From NCBI RefSeq assembly GCF_001187505.1, contig NZ_CP012150.1, forward strand, positions 2,108,001 through 2,172,000: a stretch of DNA of 64,000 nucleotides, read 5' to 3'. The DNA comes from Mycolicibacterium goodii (lineage in GTDB: Bacteria > Actinomycetota > Actinomycetes > Mycobacteriales > Mycobacteriaceae). The notes under the pieces were generated by a model. The model had not been told where the DNA came from. It did not search any database and saw nothing but the letters and a program-made list of their open reading frames with translations. Positions 52,915 through 61,659 of this stretch are shown in pieces (position 1 is the first letter of the stretch; the number at the start of each line of letters is the position of its first letter). A program made the translations under genes and the position numbers.

Positions 52915-54248
52915 AGCGGCGGCAACGCTTCCGAGTACAGCCACGCCTGCCACAGCGGCTGCAGCGACTCACTGGTGTAGCCGGCCGCAAGGCCGGTGAA
53001 ATCGTCGGTGAACGCCGTGCTGTGCCGGTGCCGGGTGGTCCACTGCCGCAGCAGCGCAAAGAACTTGTCGTCGCCCAGCCGGTTTCGCAGCACGTGCAGG
53101 GTCAACGCGCCGCGTTTGTACACCCGGTCGTCGAACATGTCGCCGGGCCCCGGATCGGCCAGCAGCAGGTCCTGGCGGGACTGCCGCAGCTTCGCGTGGT
53201 AGTGCTGCGCCCACTGCGCCGCGCTGCGGCCACCGCTGTTCTCCGACCACAGCCATTCGGCGTAGCACGCGAAACCCTCGTGCAGCCAGATGTCGCGCCA
53301 GCGCCGCGCGGTCACCGAGTTGCCGAACCACTGGTGCGCCAACTCGTGCGCGATCAGCCGCTCGGCGCCGCGGGCGCCGTCGCAGTGGTTGGCTCCGAAG
53401 ATCGAGATGCCCTGTGCCTCAAGCGGTATCTCGAGATCATCGTCGGTGACCAGCACGGTGTAGCCGGTGCTCAGCGGATACGGCCCGAACAGTTGGACGA
53501 ACAGCTTCATCATCTGCGGCTGGCGCTCGAAGTCGTGTTCGAAGGTCGACCGCAGACGTGGGGGGAGCACGGCGTGCATCGGCACCGGCGACTTGGCCAT
53601 GCGGTGGGATTCGTACATCCCGATCTGCAATGTGATCAGGTAGGTCGAGGTCGGTTCGGCGAGTTCGTAGGTCCACACGGTGTGGCCCGCGCGCACCTTG
53701 CGGGACACCAGCTCACCGTTGGCCAGCGCGAAATACGGGCTGTCGGTACTGATCTGGATGCGGTAGGAGGCCTTGGCGCTCGGGTGGTCGTCGCACGGGA
53801 ACCACGACGCCGCGCCGTTGGGCTGGCCCGCGACCAGCGCTCCGTTGGTGAGTTCCTCGAAACCGACGTCGCCCCACAGGGTGTCGTTGGGACGCGGGTT
53901 GCCGCTGTAGCGCACGACGATCGTCATCGCCGCCCCGGCAGGCAACGCTGCGGGCAGCGTCACGTGCAACTTGGCGCCAGAACATCGGAACTGGGCCGGC
54001 CTGCGGCCGTTCACCGACACCTTGCCGACCGTGAGGTTGTCCGACAGGTCGAGGGTGAAGGTGCGCAGCGCCGCGAGCGTCACCGCGGTGATCGTGGCGG
54101 TCCCGGACAGCCGGTTGCTGGCGACCTTGTACTCCAGGTCGAGTTCGTAGCGCGACACCCGGTACCCGAAGTTGCCGTTGCCGGGCAGGTACGGGTCGAT
54201 GACAGGCGGGTGCCCGGCCTTCTTGACGACCTTCTTCGACCTCGTCAC
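52911..54248 (-). CDS. M1-family metallopeptidase-like protein with atypical recognition loop
   Basis: 445 residues. The N-terminal beta domain has GYRVSRYELDLEYKVASNRLSG and ASWFPCDDHPSAKASYRI. The catalytic zinc site is complete: H301-E-L-A-H305, then W-F-G-N and E324 (HEXXH-18-E). In place of the GxMEN exopeptidase motif, which grips the peptide N-terminus, it has PLEAQGISIFG. It also lacks the large C-terminal helical domain of PepN. No signal peptide is seen. GTG start at 54248 overlaps the Pls-type stop (GTGA), so it is coupled to that gene and may process its product. Confidence 0.8.
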   Translation of the reverse strand: MTRSKKVVKKAGHPPVIDPYLPGNGNFGYRVSRYELDLEYKVASNRLSGTATITAVTLAALRTFTLDLSDNLTVGKVSVNGRRPAQFRCSGAKLHVTLPAALPAGAAMTIVVRYSGNPRPNDTLWGDVGFEELTNGALVAGQPNGAASWFPCDDHPSAKASYRIQISTDSPYFALANGELVSRKVRAGHTVWTYELAEPTSTYLITLQIGMYESHRMAKSPVPMHAVLPPRLRSTFEHDFERQPQMMKLFVQLFGPYPLSTGYTVLVTDDDLEIPLEAQGISIFGANHCDGARGAERLIAHELAHQWFGNSVTARRWRDIWLHEGFACYAEWLWSENSGGRSAAQWAQHYHAKLRQSRQDLLLADPGPGDMFDDRVYKRGALTLHVLRNRLGDDKFFALLRQWTTRHRHSTAFTDDFTGLAAGYTSESLQPLWQAWLYSEALPPL

Positions 54249-57200
54249 GCGGCGGGTTTCTCTGTCGTCTTCTTGCCCGCCGACGCCGCGCGTTTCCTGC
54301 CGAACATGCTCCACGGCGCGATCGGGTTGCCCTGCCAGCGCGTCGAGGGCGGCACCTCGTCACCGCGCATGACCAGTGAACCGGGCCCGACCGTGGCCCC
54401 GGCACCCAGTCGCGCGGCGGGCAGGGCCACACAGTGCGGTCCCAGGGTCGAACCCCCTTCGAGGACAACGCTGTCCATCCGCATGATGCGGTCGTGGAAC
54501 AGGTGCGTCTGCACCACGCACCCGCGGTTCACGGTGGCCCCGGCGCCCAGGCGCACCAGATCGGCCTCGGGCAGCCAGTAGGTTTCACACCACACCCCGC
54601 GGCCGATCGACGCGCCGAGGGCGCGCAGCCACAGGTTCATCACCGGGGTTCCGGTCGCGGCCCGGGCGAACCACGGCGCGGCAACGGTCTCGACGAACGT
54701 GTCGGACACCTCGTTGCGCCACACGAACGACGACCACAGCGGATGCTCGACGGCGCGAATCCGCCCGATCACCAACCACTTCGCGGCCACTGCGATCGAC
54801 CCGGCCAGCGCGCCCGCGGCCAACAGCACGAGCCCGCCGGCGAGCGCGGCCCACAGGTACCCGAACCGCAGCACCAATGCCTGCAGCGCACCCAGCACGG
54901 CCACGCCGATGCCGAAGGTGATGATCACCGGGAAGATCCGGCAGGTCTCCACCGCCGCGCGCATGGCCTTCAGCCGCGGCGACGGGTGGAAGGTGCGCAG
55001 CACGTCGGCCGCGGTGGCCTTGCGGCGCAACCGCACCGGCGGGCTGCCCAGCCACGACGATCCGGCCTTGGCCTTGTGCGGCGTGGCCGAGAGCACGGCC
55101 ACCAGACCGTCGTCGGGCACCTTGCGGCCGGGTTGGGTGATGCCGGAGTTGCCGAGGAACGCGCGCCTGCCGATGGTGGCCTTGGCGACGTGGATCCACC
55201 CGCCGCCGAGTTCGTACGACGCGACCATGGTGTCGTCGGCGAGGAACGCGCCGTCCTGCACCTCGGTGAATTTCGGGGTGAACAGTGCGGTCGAGATCTC
55301 GGTGCCCTGACCGACTTTCGCGCCGAGCAGGCGCAGCCACCACGGGGTCAGCAGGCTTGCGTAGACCGGGAACAGGTAGTTGCGGGCGGCGTCCATGAGA
55401 CGTTCGGTGGCCCACAGCTGCCATCCGACGCGACTGCGCACCGGGTGGTAGCCCTCACTGAGCCCGATCGACAGCAGCCGCACCCCGAGCACGGTCAGCG
55501 CGGCGTAGACGAGCACCGCGACCAGCGTCGCCACCGGCGTCCACGCCAGCGCGGGCAGCACGGCGTCGAGCGGTGTCGCGGTGCCGCGGATGCCCCACCC
55601 GATCACCGCGAGACCCGCGCCGAGCGCGACGAGGGGGAGGCCGCCGAGCAGGACCGAGGTCACGCCGTACACCGCGACCCACACCGGCGCGCGCGGCGGC
55701 CGGTGATCGGGCCAGGGATGGCGCGCCTTACCGGATTTCACGGCGGGCGAGCCCTTCCAGTACTGACCGTTCTTGACCTTGCCGGTGACCGCCGATCCGG
55801 GTGCGACGTCGGCGTTCTTGCCGACGTTCGCGCCGGGCAGCAGGGTGGTGCGGGCGCCGATGGTGGCGTCGCTGCCCACCGTGACGGGGCCGACGTGGAA
55901 CAGATCCCCGTCGATCCAGTGCCCGCTGAGGTCGACCTCGGGTTCGATCGAGCACCGGTGCCCGAGCTTGGCCATACCGGTCACCGGCGGTGCCGAGTGC
56001 AGGTCGACGCCCTTGCCGACGGTATTGCCGAGCGCGCGGGCGTAATACACCATCCACGGTGCGCCTGCGAGGTTCTCGGCGCCGCTGGCCTCGGCGAGCC
56101 GTTCGGCGAACCACACCCGCAGGTGCACCGCGCCGCCGCGGCGGTAGGTGCCGGGTTCGAGGCCGCTCAGCAGCATCCGGGCGAACAGCACCGCGATGCC
56201 CATCCGGCCGAGCGGGGTGATGAACACCACGAAGCCGGCGAGCAGCAGCCACCAGTTGACCGGCTGCGCCCACGGCACCAGGTGCAGCGCCGCCGCGATG
56301 TTGCTCAGCAGGCCCAGCCACACCACCCACTGCATGCCGGTGAGCGTCGCCAGCGGCACCGACAGCGCGACCTGCGCGGCTTGGGTGAGCCGCGATGTCG
56401 GCGTGACCGTGCGGGTCGGCACCTCCGGCGGCGGGGACAGTTCGTCGAGATATCCGGCCAGCGACCCCAGCCGGGGATGGTCGTAGATGTCGGCGACGGT
56501 CACCTGCGGATGGCGCTTGCGCATCGCCGCGACGAGTTGCGCCGCGGACAGCGAACCGCCGCCGAGGGCGATGAAGTCGGCCTCGGGGCCGTCGACGGTC
56601 GTCCCGAGGATGTCGCGCCACAACCCGGCCAGCCAGCCCGTGGTGCCGACGAGTTCAGGCGCGTCCTGGTCACTGTCGTCGGGTGGCGGCCACGGCAGGG
56701 CGTTGCGGTCCACCTTGCCGGAGGTGCGGGTGGGCAGTTCGTCGAGCAGCACCAGTCGCGGCACCAGTGCGGCGGGCAGCGATTCGGCCAGCGCGGCGCG
56801 CGCGGCCGCGAGATCGAAGTCCGGATCGTTGCTGGAGATGTAGCCGACCAACAGCGGTGTGCCGCTGGCGGTCTTGCGGACCGCGGCCGCGCCCGCGCTC
56901 ACACCGGGGAGGTTGACCAGCGCGGTGTCCACCTCGCCGAGTTCGATGCGGCGGCCACCCACCTTCACCTGATCGTCGGCGCGGCCGTGGAAGTACAGGC
57001 CGTCGGCCTCCAGCCGCACCAGATCCCCGCTGCGGTACGCGCGGCTCCAGCCCAGCGTCGGCATCGGCGCATACTTCTCGCGGTCCTTGTCGGGATCCAG
57101 GTACCGGGCCAGACCGACACCGCCGATGACCAGTTCGCCGACTTCGCCGAGCCCGACCGGCGAGCCGGCAGAATCCACCACCGCCAGATCCCAGCCGGTC

Positions 57201-58186
57201 AACGGCAGGCCGATGCTGACCGGTCCTCGACCGTCGAGTTTCGCCGCGCAGGCCACCACGGTCGCCTCGGTGGGGCCGTAGGTGTTCCACACCTCGCGGC
57301 CGACGCCGTCGTCCCCGGATGCCAGACGCTGCGCCAGCTCGGGCGGGCAGGCCTCGCCGCCGAAGATCAGCAGCCGCACCGATTCGAGGGCCTCGGCGGG
57401 CCACAACGCCGCCAGCGTCGGCACCGTCGACACCACGGTGATGTCGCGGCTCACCAGCCACGGCCCCAGGTCCATACCGCTGCGCACCAGCGACCGCGGC
57501 GCCGGCACCAGGCACGCGCCGTTGCGCCAGGCCAGCCACATCTCCTCGCACGACGCGTCGAACGCCACCGAGAGACCGGCGAGCACCCGGTCGCCCGGCC
57601 CGATCGGATTGTCCTGCAGGAACATTCGCGCTTCGGCGTCGACGAAGGCGGCGGCGCTGCGGTGCGTGACGGCGACGCCCTTCGGGGTGCCCGTGGACCC
57701 CGAGGTGAAGATGATCCAAGCGTCGTCGCGACCCAGCGGCGCGGCCGCGCGCCAGCCGCGTGACTGCCCGACGCCGCGGATCAGTCCGCGCTCGGTGATG
57801 ACGCCGACGACGCCTGCCTCACCGAACACCAATGCGGCGCGTTCGTCGGGATCGTCGGCGTCGACGGGAACGTAGGCGGCCCCGGCCGCCAGCACCGAGA
57901 GGATCGCGACGTAGAGCGCGTAACTGCCCGAGGGCATCCGGATGCCGATCCGGTCGCCGCGCCCGATGCCGCGCGCGGCCAGCCACGCGACGCTCTCCTC
58001 GACGTCGGCGATCAGTTCGGCATAGGTCAGTTGCACCGTTCCGTCGTCGAGCGCGGGCGCATCGGGAAACCGCCGTGCGGTGTCGAAGAGGATGTCGATG
58101 AGCGTCCGCGGCGCGGGTGCCAGCGCCGAGAGCAGGTACTGAGCGGGGACCTCGGGCCCATCAGCTGCGTCGTCCGTTGCTGTCAC
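54245..58186 (-). CDS. Pls/PosA-type NRPS-like protein (adenylation, carrier, membrane acyltransferase-like domains)
   Basis: 1313 residues. Residues 30-510 form an adenylation domain (IIFTSGSTGTPKGVAVTHRS, VWNTYGPTEATVVACA, YRSGDLVRLEADGLYFHGRADDQVKVGGRRIELGEV). Next is a carrier domain with the phosphopantetheine Ser545 (ALGGGSLSAAQL). The C-terminal 700 residues contain about six hydrophobic segments and hexapeptide-repeat regions (VTVGSDATIGARTTLLPGANVGKNA; AGATVGPGSLVMRGDEV), as in epsilon-poly-lysine synthetase and its relatives (TIGR02353 terminal domain). It probably condenses one amino acid into a polymer or transfers it to an envelope acceptor. First gene of the coupled operon. Confidence 0.88.
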   Translation of the reverse strand: MTATDDAADGPEVPAQYLLSALAPAPRTLIDILFDTARRFPDAPALDDGTVQLTYAELIADVEESVAWLAARGIGRGDRIGIRMPSGSYALYVAILSVLAAGAAYVPVDADDPDERAALVFGEAGVVGVITERGLIRGVGQSRGWRAAAPLGRDDAWIIFTSGSTGTPKGVAVTHRSAAAFVDAEARMFLQDNPIGPGDRVLAGLSVAFDASCEEMWLAWRNGACLVPAPRSLVRSGMDLGPWLVSRDITVVSTVPTLAALWPAEALESVRLLIFGGEACPPELAQRLASGDDGVGREVWNTYGPTEATVVACAAKLDGRGPVSIGLPLTGWDLAVVDSAGSPVGLGEVGELVIGGVGLARYLDPDKDREKYAPMPTLGWSRAYRSGDLVRLEADGLYFHGRADDQVKVGGRRIELGEVDTALVNLPGVSAGAAAVRKTASGTPLLVGYISSNDPDFDLAAARAALAESLPAALVPRLVLLDELPTRTSGKVDRNALPWPPPDDSDQDAPELVGTTGWLAGLWRDILGTTVDGPEADFIALGGGSLSAAQLVAAMRKRHPQVTVADIYDHPRLGSLAGYLDELSPPPEVPTRTVTPTSRLTQAAQVALSVPLATLTGMQWVVWLGLLSNIAAALHLVPWAQPVNWWLLLAGFVVFITPLGRMGIAVLFARMLLSGLEPGTYRRGGAVHLRVWFAERLAEASGAENLAGAPWMVYYARALGNTVGKGVDLHSAPPVTGMAKLGHRCSIEPEVDLSGHWIDGDLFHVGPVTVGSDATIGARTTLLPGANVGKNADVAPGSAVTGKVKNGQYWKGSPAVKSGKARHPWPDHRPPRAPVWVAVYGVTSVLLGGLPLVALGAGLAVIGWGIRGTATPLDAVLPALAWTPVATLVAVLVYAALTVLGVRLLSIGLSEGYHPVRSRVGWQLWATERLMDAARNYLFPVYASLLTPWWLRLLGAKVGQGTEISTALFTPKFTEVQDGAFLADDTMVASYELGGGWIHVAKATIGRRAFLGNSGITQPGRKVPDDGLVAVLSATPHKAKAGSSWLGSPPVRLRRKATAADVLRTFHPSPRLKAMRAAVETCRIFPVIITFGIGVAVLGALQALVLRFGYLWAALAGGLVLLAAGALAGSIAVAAKWLVIGRIRAVEHPLWSSFVWRNEVSDTFVETVAAPWFARAATGTPVMNLWLRALGASIGRGVWCETYWLPEADLVRLGAGATVNRGCVVQTHLFHDRIMRMDSVVLEGGSTLGPHCVALPAARLGAGATVGPGSLVMRGDEVPPSTRWQGNPIAPWSMFGRKRAASAGKKTTEKPAA

Positions 58187-58280
58187 GGATACAAACTACT
58201 AAGTCGGTGCCGGGGCAGCCCGGAGACGGTGCGGCGTGCCCACTCGATTTCAGAACCCGGTCACGATCAGGCACACTTGT

Positions 58281-58407
58281 CGGCGGAGGGGAGTATTCCT
58301 TCGCCGCGGTGTCGTCATCACGTCGGTCGCCATAGATCCGATCGGTGCCGTGGGCCGGCCGTCCTGCCGGTGGAAGAGACCTCCGGCGTTGTTTGGCGAC
58401 CGGAGGT
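58281..58407 (+). promoter_or_regulatory. yybP-ykoY-type (Mn2+) riboswitch leader of terC
   Basis: The leader has GGGGAGTA near its 5' end (58287-58294), GTCGTCATCACG in the middle and GAGACC at 58376-58381, the conserved landmarks of the yybP-ykoY element. CGGAGG (58284-58289) can pair with CCTCCG (58380-58385) to close the aptamer. Alternatively ACCTCCGG (58379-58386) pairs perfectly with CCGGAGGT (58400-58407), which contains the Shine-Dalgarno of terC. The two pairings exclude each other, so metal binding should free the ribosome site. Confidence 0.8.
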
Positions 58408-58412
58408 AATAA

Positions 58413-59381
58413 ATGCACGTATCCCAGCTCGAGTGGATCATCACCCTGTCGGTGACGATCGCCGTACTGCTGTTCGACGTGGTGATCATCGGGCGACGCC
58501 CGCATGAGCCCACCCGCCGCGAGACGGCGACCTACCTGTCGATCTACATCGGGCTGGCGGTCGCGTTCGGTTTGTGGACATGGTTCTTCCACGGCCACCA
58601 GTACGGCGTGGAGTTCTTCGCCGGGTGGCTCACCGAGTACAGCCTGTCGGTCGACAACCTGTTCATCTTCTTGATCATCATGGCCAGCTTCAAGGTGCCG
58701 CGCGTCTACCAACAGCAGGCCCTGCTGGTCGGCATCATCCTGGCGTTGATCTTCCGCGGCATCTTCATCGCGCTCGGCGCCGTGGCCATCAACCAGTTCT
58801 CCTGGGTGTTCTACATTTTCGGCGCGTTTTTGGTGTACACCGCGATCAACCTGGTGCGGGACACCGACCATGACGACGACGGCGACAACGCCGTGGTGCG
58901 GTTCGCACGCAAGCACCTGCAGACCACCGACAAGTGGGACGGCCTGCGCCTGTGGATCAAGGAGAACGGCAAGCGGCTGATGACGCCGATGTTCCTGGTC
59001 ATCGTCGCCCTCGGCACCACCGACCTGCTGTTCGCGCTGGACTCGATCCCGGCCATCTACGGTCTCACCCAGGAGCCGTACCTGGTGTTCACGGCCAACG
59101 TGTTCGCGCTGATGGGGCTGCGGCAGCTGTACTTCCTGCTCGGTGACCTGCTCAAGCGGCTGGTGTACCTGTCGCAGGGCCTGGCGTTCATCCTGGCGTT
59201 CATCGGCGTCAAGCTGGTGCTGCACGCGCTGCACGAGAACGAGGTGCCGTTCATCAACGGCGGCGAACCGGTGCACGTCCCGGAGATCCCGACCCTGGCC
59301 AGCCTCGGCGTGATCATCGTGACGCTGCTCATCACGACCGCGGCGAGCCTGTACAAGACCCGCGTGCGCGACGCCCAGTAG
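58413..59381 (+). CDS. TerC-family integral membrane metal transporter
   Basis: 322 residues with about nine hydrophobic helices. TEYSLSVDNLFIFLIIM and LGTTDLLFALDSIPAIYGLTQEPYLVFTANVFALMGLRQLYFLLGDLLKRL are the two conserved acidic TerC motifs. An acidic/His loop (DTDHDDDGDN) sits between them. TerC proteins (Alx/MeeF type) export or insert Mn2+ and help load exoenzymes with it. The yybP-ykoY-type leader fits Mn2+ control. The ATG at 58413 has CGGAGG at ideal spacing. Confidence 0.88.
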   Translation: MHVSQLEWIITLSVTIAVLLFDVVIIGRRPHEPTRRETATYLSIYIGLAVAFGLWTWFFHGHQYGVEFFAGWLTEYSLSVDNLFIFLIIMASFKVPRVYQQQALLVGIILALIFRGIFIALGAVAINQFSWVFYIFGAFLVYTAINLVRDTDHDDDGDNAVVRFARKHLQTTDKWDGLRLWIKENGKRLMTPMFLVIVALGTTDLLFALDSIPAIYGLTQEPYLVFTANVFALMGLRQLYFLLGDLLKRLVYLSQGLAFILAFIGVKLVLHALHENEVPFINGGEPVHVPEIPTLASLGVIIVTLLITTAASLYKTRVRDAQ

Positions 59382-59389
59382 CGACGATC

Positions 59390-59406
59390 CCACGGCCGGG
59401 CTGTGG
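59390..59406 (+). terminator. Hairpin after terC
   Basis: CCACGGCCGGGCTGTGG folds into a 7-bp stem (one G-T wobble) with a three-base loop nine bases after the terC stop. No T-run follows, so termination is only likely. Confidence 0.4.
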
Positions 59407-59471
59407 TGCCGTTACATTCGCGCTGAGTGCAACCCTGCACGGATGTACCAATCGGGCCTAGTCTGGCGGTC

Positions 59472-59891
59472 GTGCGGTTATTTGTGGCGGAGGCCGATTC
59501 CTGGAGTGAACTGACCGACGGTGCGCAGGACGCGGCCCCGACGGTCCGCATATCGGCCACCGACCTGGCGCAGGCCCGCAGGCAACGGACGCGCATCAAG
59601 GCCGAGGACGACTCGGTTGCGGTGATCCTCGACGTGACGGTCGCCGTCGCGGGCGATTTCCGCACGGCCCGTCGCCTCGAGGTGGCCGCCGAGGTTCCCG
59701 ACGGCGACGCTGTCGTCCGCTACGTCGGCACCGCCGACGGTCTGGCCGGCCTGCTCGACGACATCGAATCGGCCGGGGTCGCCGACGGCGTGACCCTGAT
59801 CCCGGCAGGCAGCGGGCAGAATCTGCGCGCGCTGGGCGCCGATGTGCTGCACCGGCTGGAACTGCGCGGTCAGGCCCGTCGCGCTTCCTGA
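59472..59891 (+). CDS. Small hypothetical protein, luciferase-like C-terminal fold
   Basis: 139 residues from the GTG at 59472. The only hints are VRYVGTADGLAGLLDDIESAGVADGVTLIPAGSGQNLRALGADVLHRLELRG, which resembles the C-terminal strand-helix of luciferase-like flavoproteins (GTPEEVADxL... DGFxLxP...), but the flavin-binding barrel is missing. It may be a fragment that became a gene, or a regulatory subunit. It lies alone between terC and the glucarate genes; no ribosome site is obvious. Confidence 0.55.
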   Translation: MRLFVAEADSWSELTDGAQDAAPTVRISATDLAQARRQRTRIKAEDDSVAVILDVTVAVAGDFRTARRLEVAAEVPDGDAVVRYVGTADGLAGLLDDIESAGVADGVTLIPAGSGQNLRALGADVLHRLELRGQARRAS

Positions 59892-59952
59892 CGCGTCCGC
59901 ACCGCGCTCGCGTTGTTCGCGCCGATTCGGTGCGCTGACCGCTGCGGCCGGT

Positions 59953-59975
59953 ACTGATACAAGTCATGCATCAGT
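59953..59975. promoter_or_regulatory. Candidate operator of the glucarate operon
   Basis: Inverted repeat ACTGATACA (59953-59961) and TGCATCAGT (59967-59975), 8 of 9 pairs, 5-base spacer. It lies 54 bases upstream of the semialdehyde dehydrogenase start, in the only sizeable gap before the operon. The cognate regulator is not in this window. Confidence 0.5.
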
Positions 59976-60028
59976 AAGCCGCAGATTTGACTTGGACACG
60001 TATATATCGCCGGTCTTACGGTGCCACT

Positions 60029-61627
60029 ATGACATCCATGGTGCAGACGACAGACCTGACCGGGCAGATGTTGATCGCGGGCACGCCGGTGCGCGGCGTG
60101 GGACGGGAGATCCGCGGCATCGACCCGCAGACCGGTGCCGCCCTCGAACCCGCATACGCCTACGGCGACACCTCGCACGTCCAGACCGCCTGCGCGGCCG
60201 CCGCCGAAGCGTTCGGCCCCTACCGCAGCGCCCCCATCGAGAACCGGGCCCGCTTCCTCGAGACCATCGCCGACAACCTCGAATCGATCCGCGATGCGCT
60301 GGTCGAACGTGCCAACGCCGAAAGCGGACTGCCGGTCGCACGGCTGACCGGTGAGGTCGGGCGCACCGCGGGCCAACTGCGGCTGTTCGCCGCCGTGCTG
60401 CGCGAGGGCACCTGGAACCAGGCCCGCATCGATCCCGCGCTACCTGACCGAGAACCGTTGCCGCGCCCCGATATCCGCCAACGCAGCGTGCCGCTGGGCC
60501 CGGTCGCGGTGTTCGGCGCGAGCAATTTCCCGCTGGCGTTCTCGGTCGCCGGTGGCGACACCGCATCGGCCCTGGCCGCCGGATGCCCCGTCGTCGTCAA
60601 GGCGCACGACGCACACCCGGGTACCTCTGAACTCGTCGGACGCGCGATCACCCAGGCCGTCGCCGCCACCGGCATGCCCGCCGGGACGTTCTCCCTGCTG
60701 TACGGGTTCGGCCCGGACCTGGGCACCGCCCTGGTCACCGATCCGCGGATCAAGGCCGTCGGCTTCACCGGCTCCCGCGCCGGCGGCATGGCGCTGGTGG
60801 CCGCCGCGGCGGCACGCCCCGAACCCATTCCGGTGTATGCCGAGATGAGCGCCATCAACCCGGTGTTCCTGCTGCGCGGCGCCCTGGCGGCTCGCGCCGC
60901 CGAGATCGGCCGCGCGTTCGTCGGCTCCCTCACCATGGGGTCGGGACAGTTCTGCACCAACCCCGGCCTGGTCATCGCGGTCGACGGTCCCGACCTCGAC
61001 ACGTTCGTCGCGGCGGCCGCCGAGGCCGTCGCCGCCACCGCACCGACACCGATGCTGACGCCCGGCATCGCCGAGAACTTCCGCGCCGGCGTCGAAACCC
61101 TGCGCAACGACGCCCAACTCGTCGCGCGGGGATCCGAGAACGACGCGCCCGCCGTGTCCTGCCGGGCCGCGCTGTTCACCAGCGATGCGCCCACCTTCCT
61201 GCGCTCGGAGGCGTTGCAGGCCGAGGTGTTCGGCGCCTCGGGGGTGATCGTGCGGTGCGCCGACGACGCCGAGATGCTGCGCGTCGCCGCGGACATCGAA
61301 GGACAGCTGACCGCCACGATCCACGCCGAGGATTCCGACCACGCCCAGGCGGGTGAATTGCTGCCCATCCTGGAGCTCAAGGCGGGCCGAATCCTGTTCA
61401 ACGGCTGGCCCACCGGCGTCGAGGTCTGCCACGCCATGGTGCACGGCGGGCCGTTCCCGTCCACCTCGGACTCACGCAGCACGTCCGTCGGGGCCAGGGC
61501 CATCGAACGGTTCCTGCGGCCGGTCTGCTATCAGAACGCCCCGAAATTGTTGCTGCCCAGCGCTGTTGCCGACGGCAACCCGGACGGATTGTGGCGCACC
61601 GTCGACGGCCGACACACCAAAGACTGA
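60029..61627 (+). CDS. 2-oxoglutarate (alpha-ketoglutarate) semialdehyde dehydrogenase
   Basis: 532-residue ALDH of the KGSADH type, longer than ordinary ALDHs. It opens TGQMLIAGTPVRGVGREIRGIDP; catalytic residues are E272 in VYAEMSAINPVF and C309 in GSGQFCTNPG. The C-terminal block AMVHGGPFPSTSDSRSTSVGARAIERFLRPVCYQN is characteristic of this branch. It oxidises 2,5-dioxopentanoate to 2-oxoglutarate with NAD(P)+, the last step of the glucarate route encoded by the next two genes. I chose the ATG at 60029; the upstream in-frame start is poorly placed. Confidence 0.85.
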   Translation: MTSMVQTTDLTGQMLIAGTPVRGVGREIRGIDPQTGAALEPAYAYGDTSHVQTACAAAAEAFGPYRSAPIENRARFLETIADNLESIRDALVERANAESGLPVARLTGEVGRTAGQLRLFAAVLREGTWNQARIDPALPDREPLPRPDIRQRSVPLGPVAVFGASNFPLAFSVAGGDTASALAAGCPVVVKAHDAHPGTSELVGRAITQAVAATGMPAGTFSLLYGFGPDLGTALVTDPRIKAVGFTGSRAGGMALVAAAAARPEPIPVYAEMSAINPVFLLRGALAARAAEIGRAFVGSLTMGSGQFCTNPGLVIAVDGPDLDTFVAAAAEAVAATAPTPMLTPGIAENFRAGVETLRNDAQLVARGSENDAPAVSCRAALFTSDAPTFLRSEALQAEVFGASGVIVRCADDAEMLRVAADIEGQLTATIHAEDSDHAQAGELLPILELKAGRILFNGWPTGVEVCHAMVHGGPFPSTSDSRSTSVGARAIERFLRPVCYQNAPKLLLPSAVADGNPDGLWRTVDGRHTKD

Positions 61628-61659
61628 TCACCCGGTACCAAACCTCTAGGAGTAACACC

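Noticed and set aside
54434..57763. An open frame of about 1100 codons antisense to the Pls-type gene
   Set aside because: Shadow of GC-rich codon use in the real gene; no domain, extreme Arg/Gly/His composition, and the opposite strand has a complete multi-domain protein.
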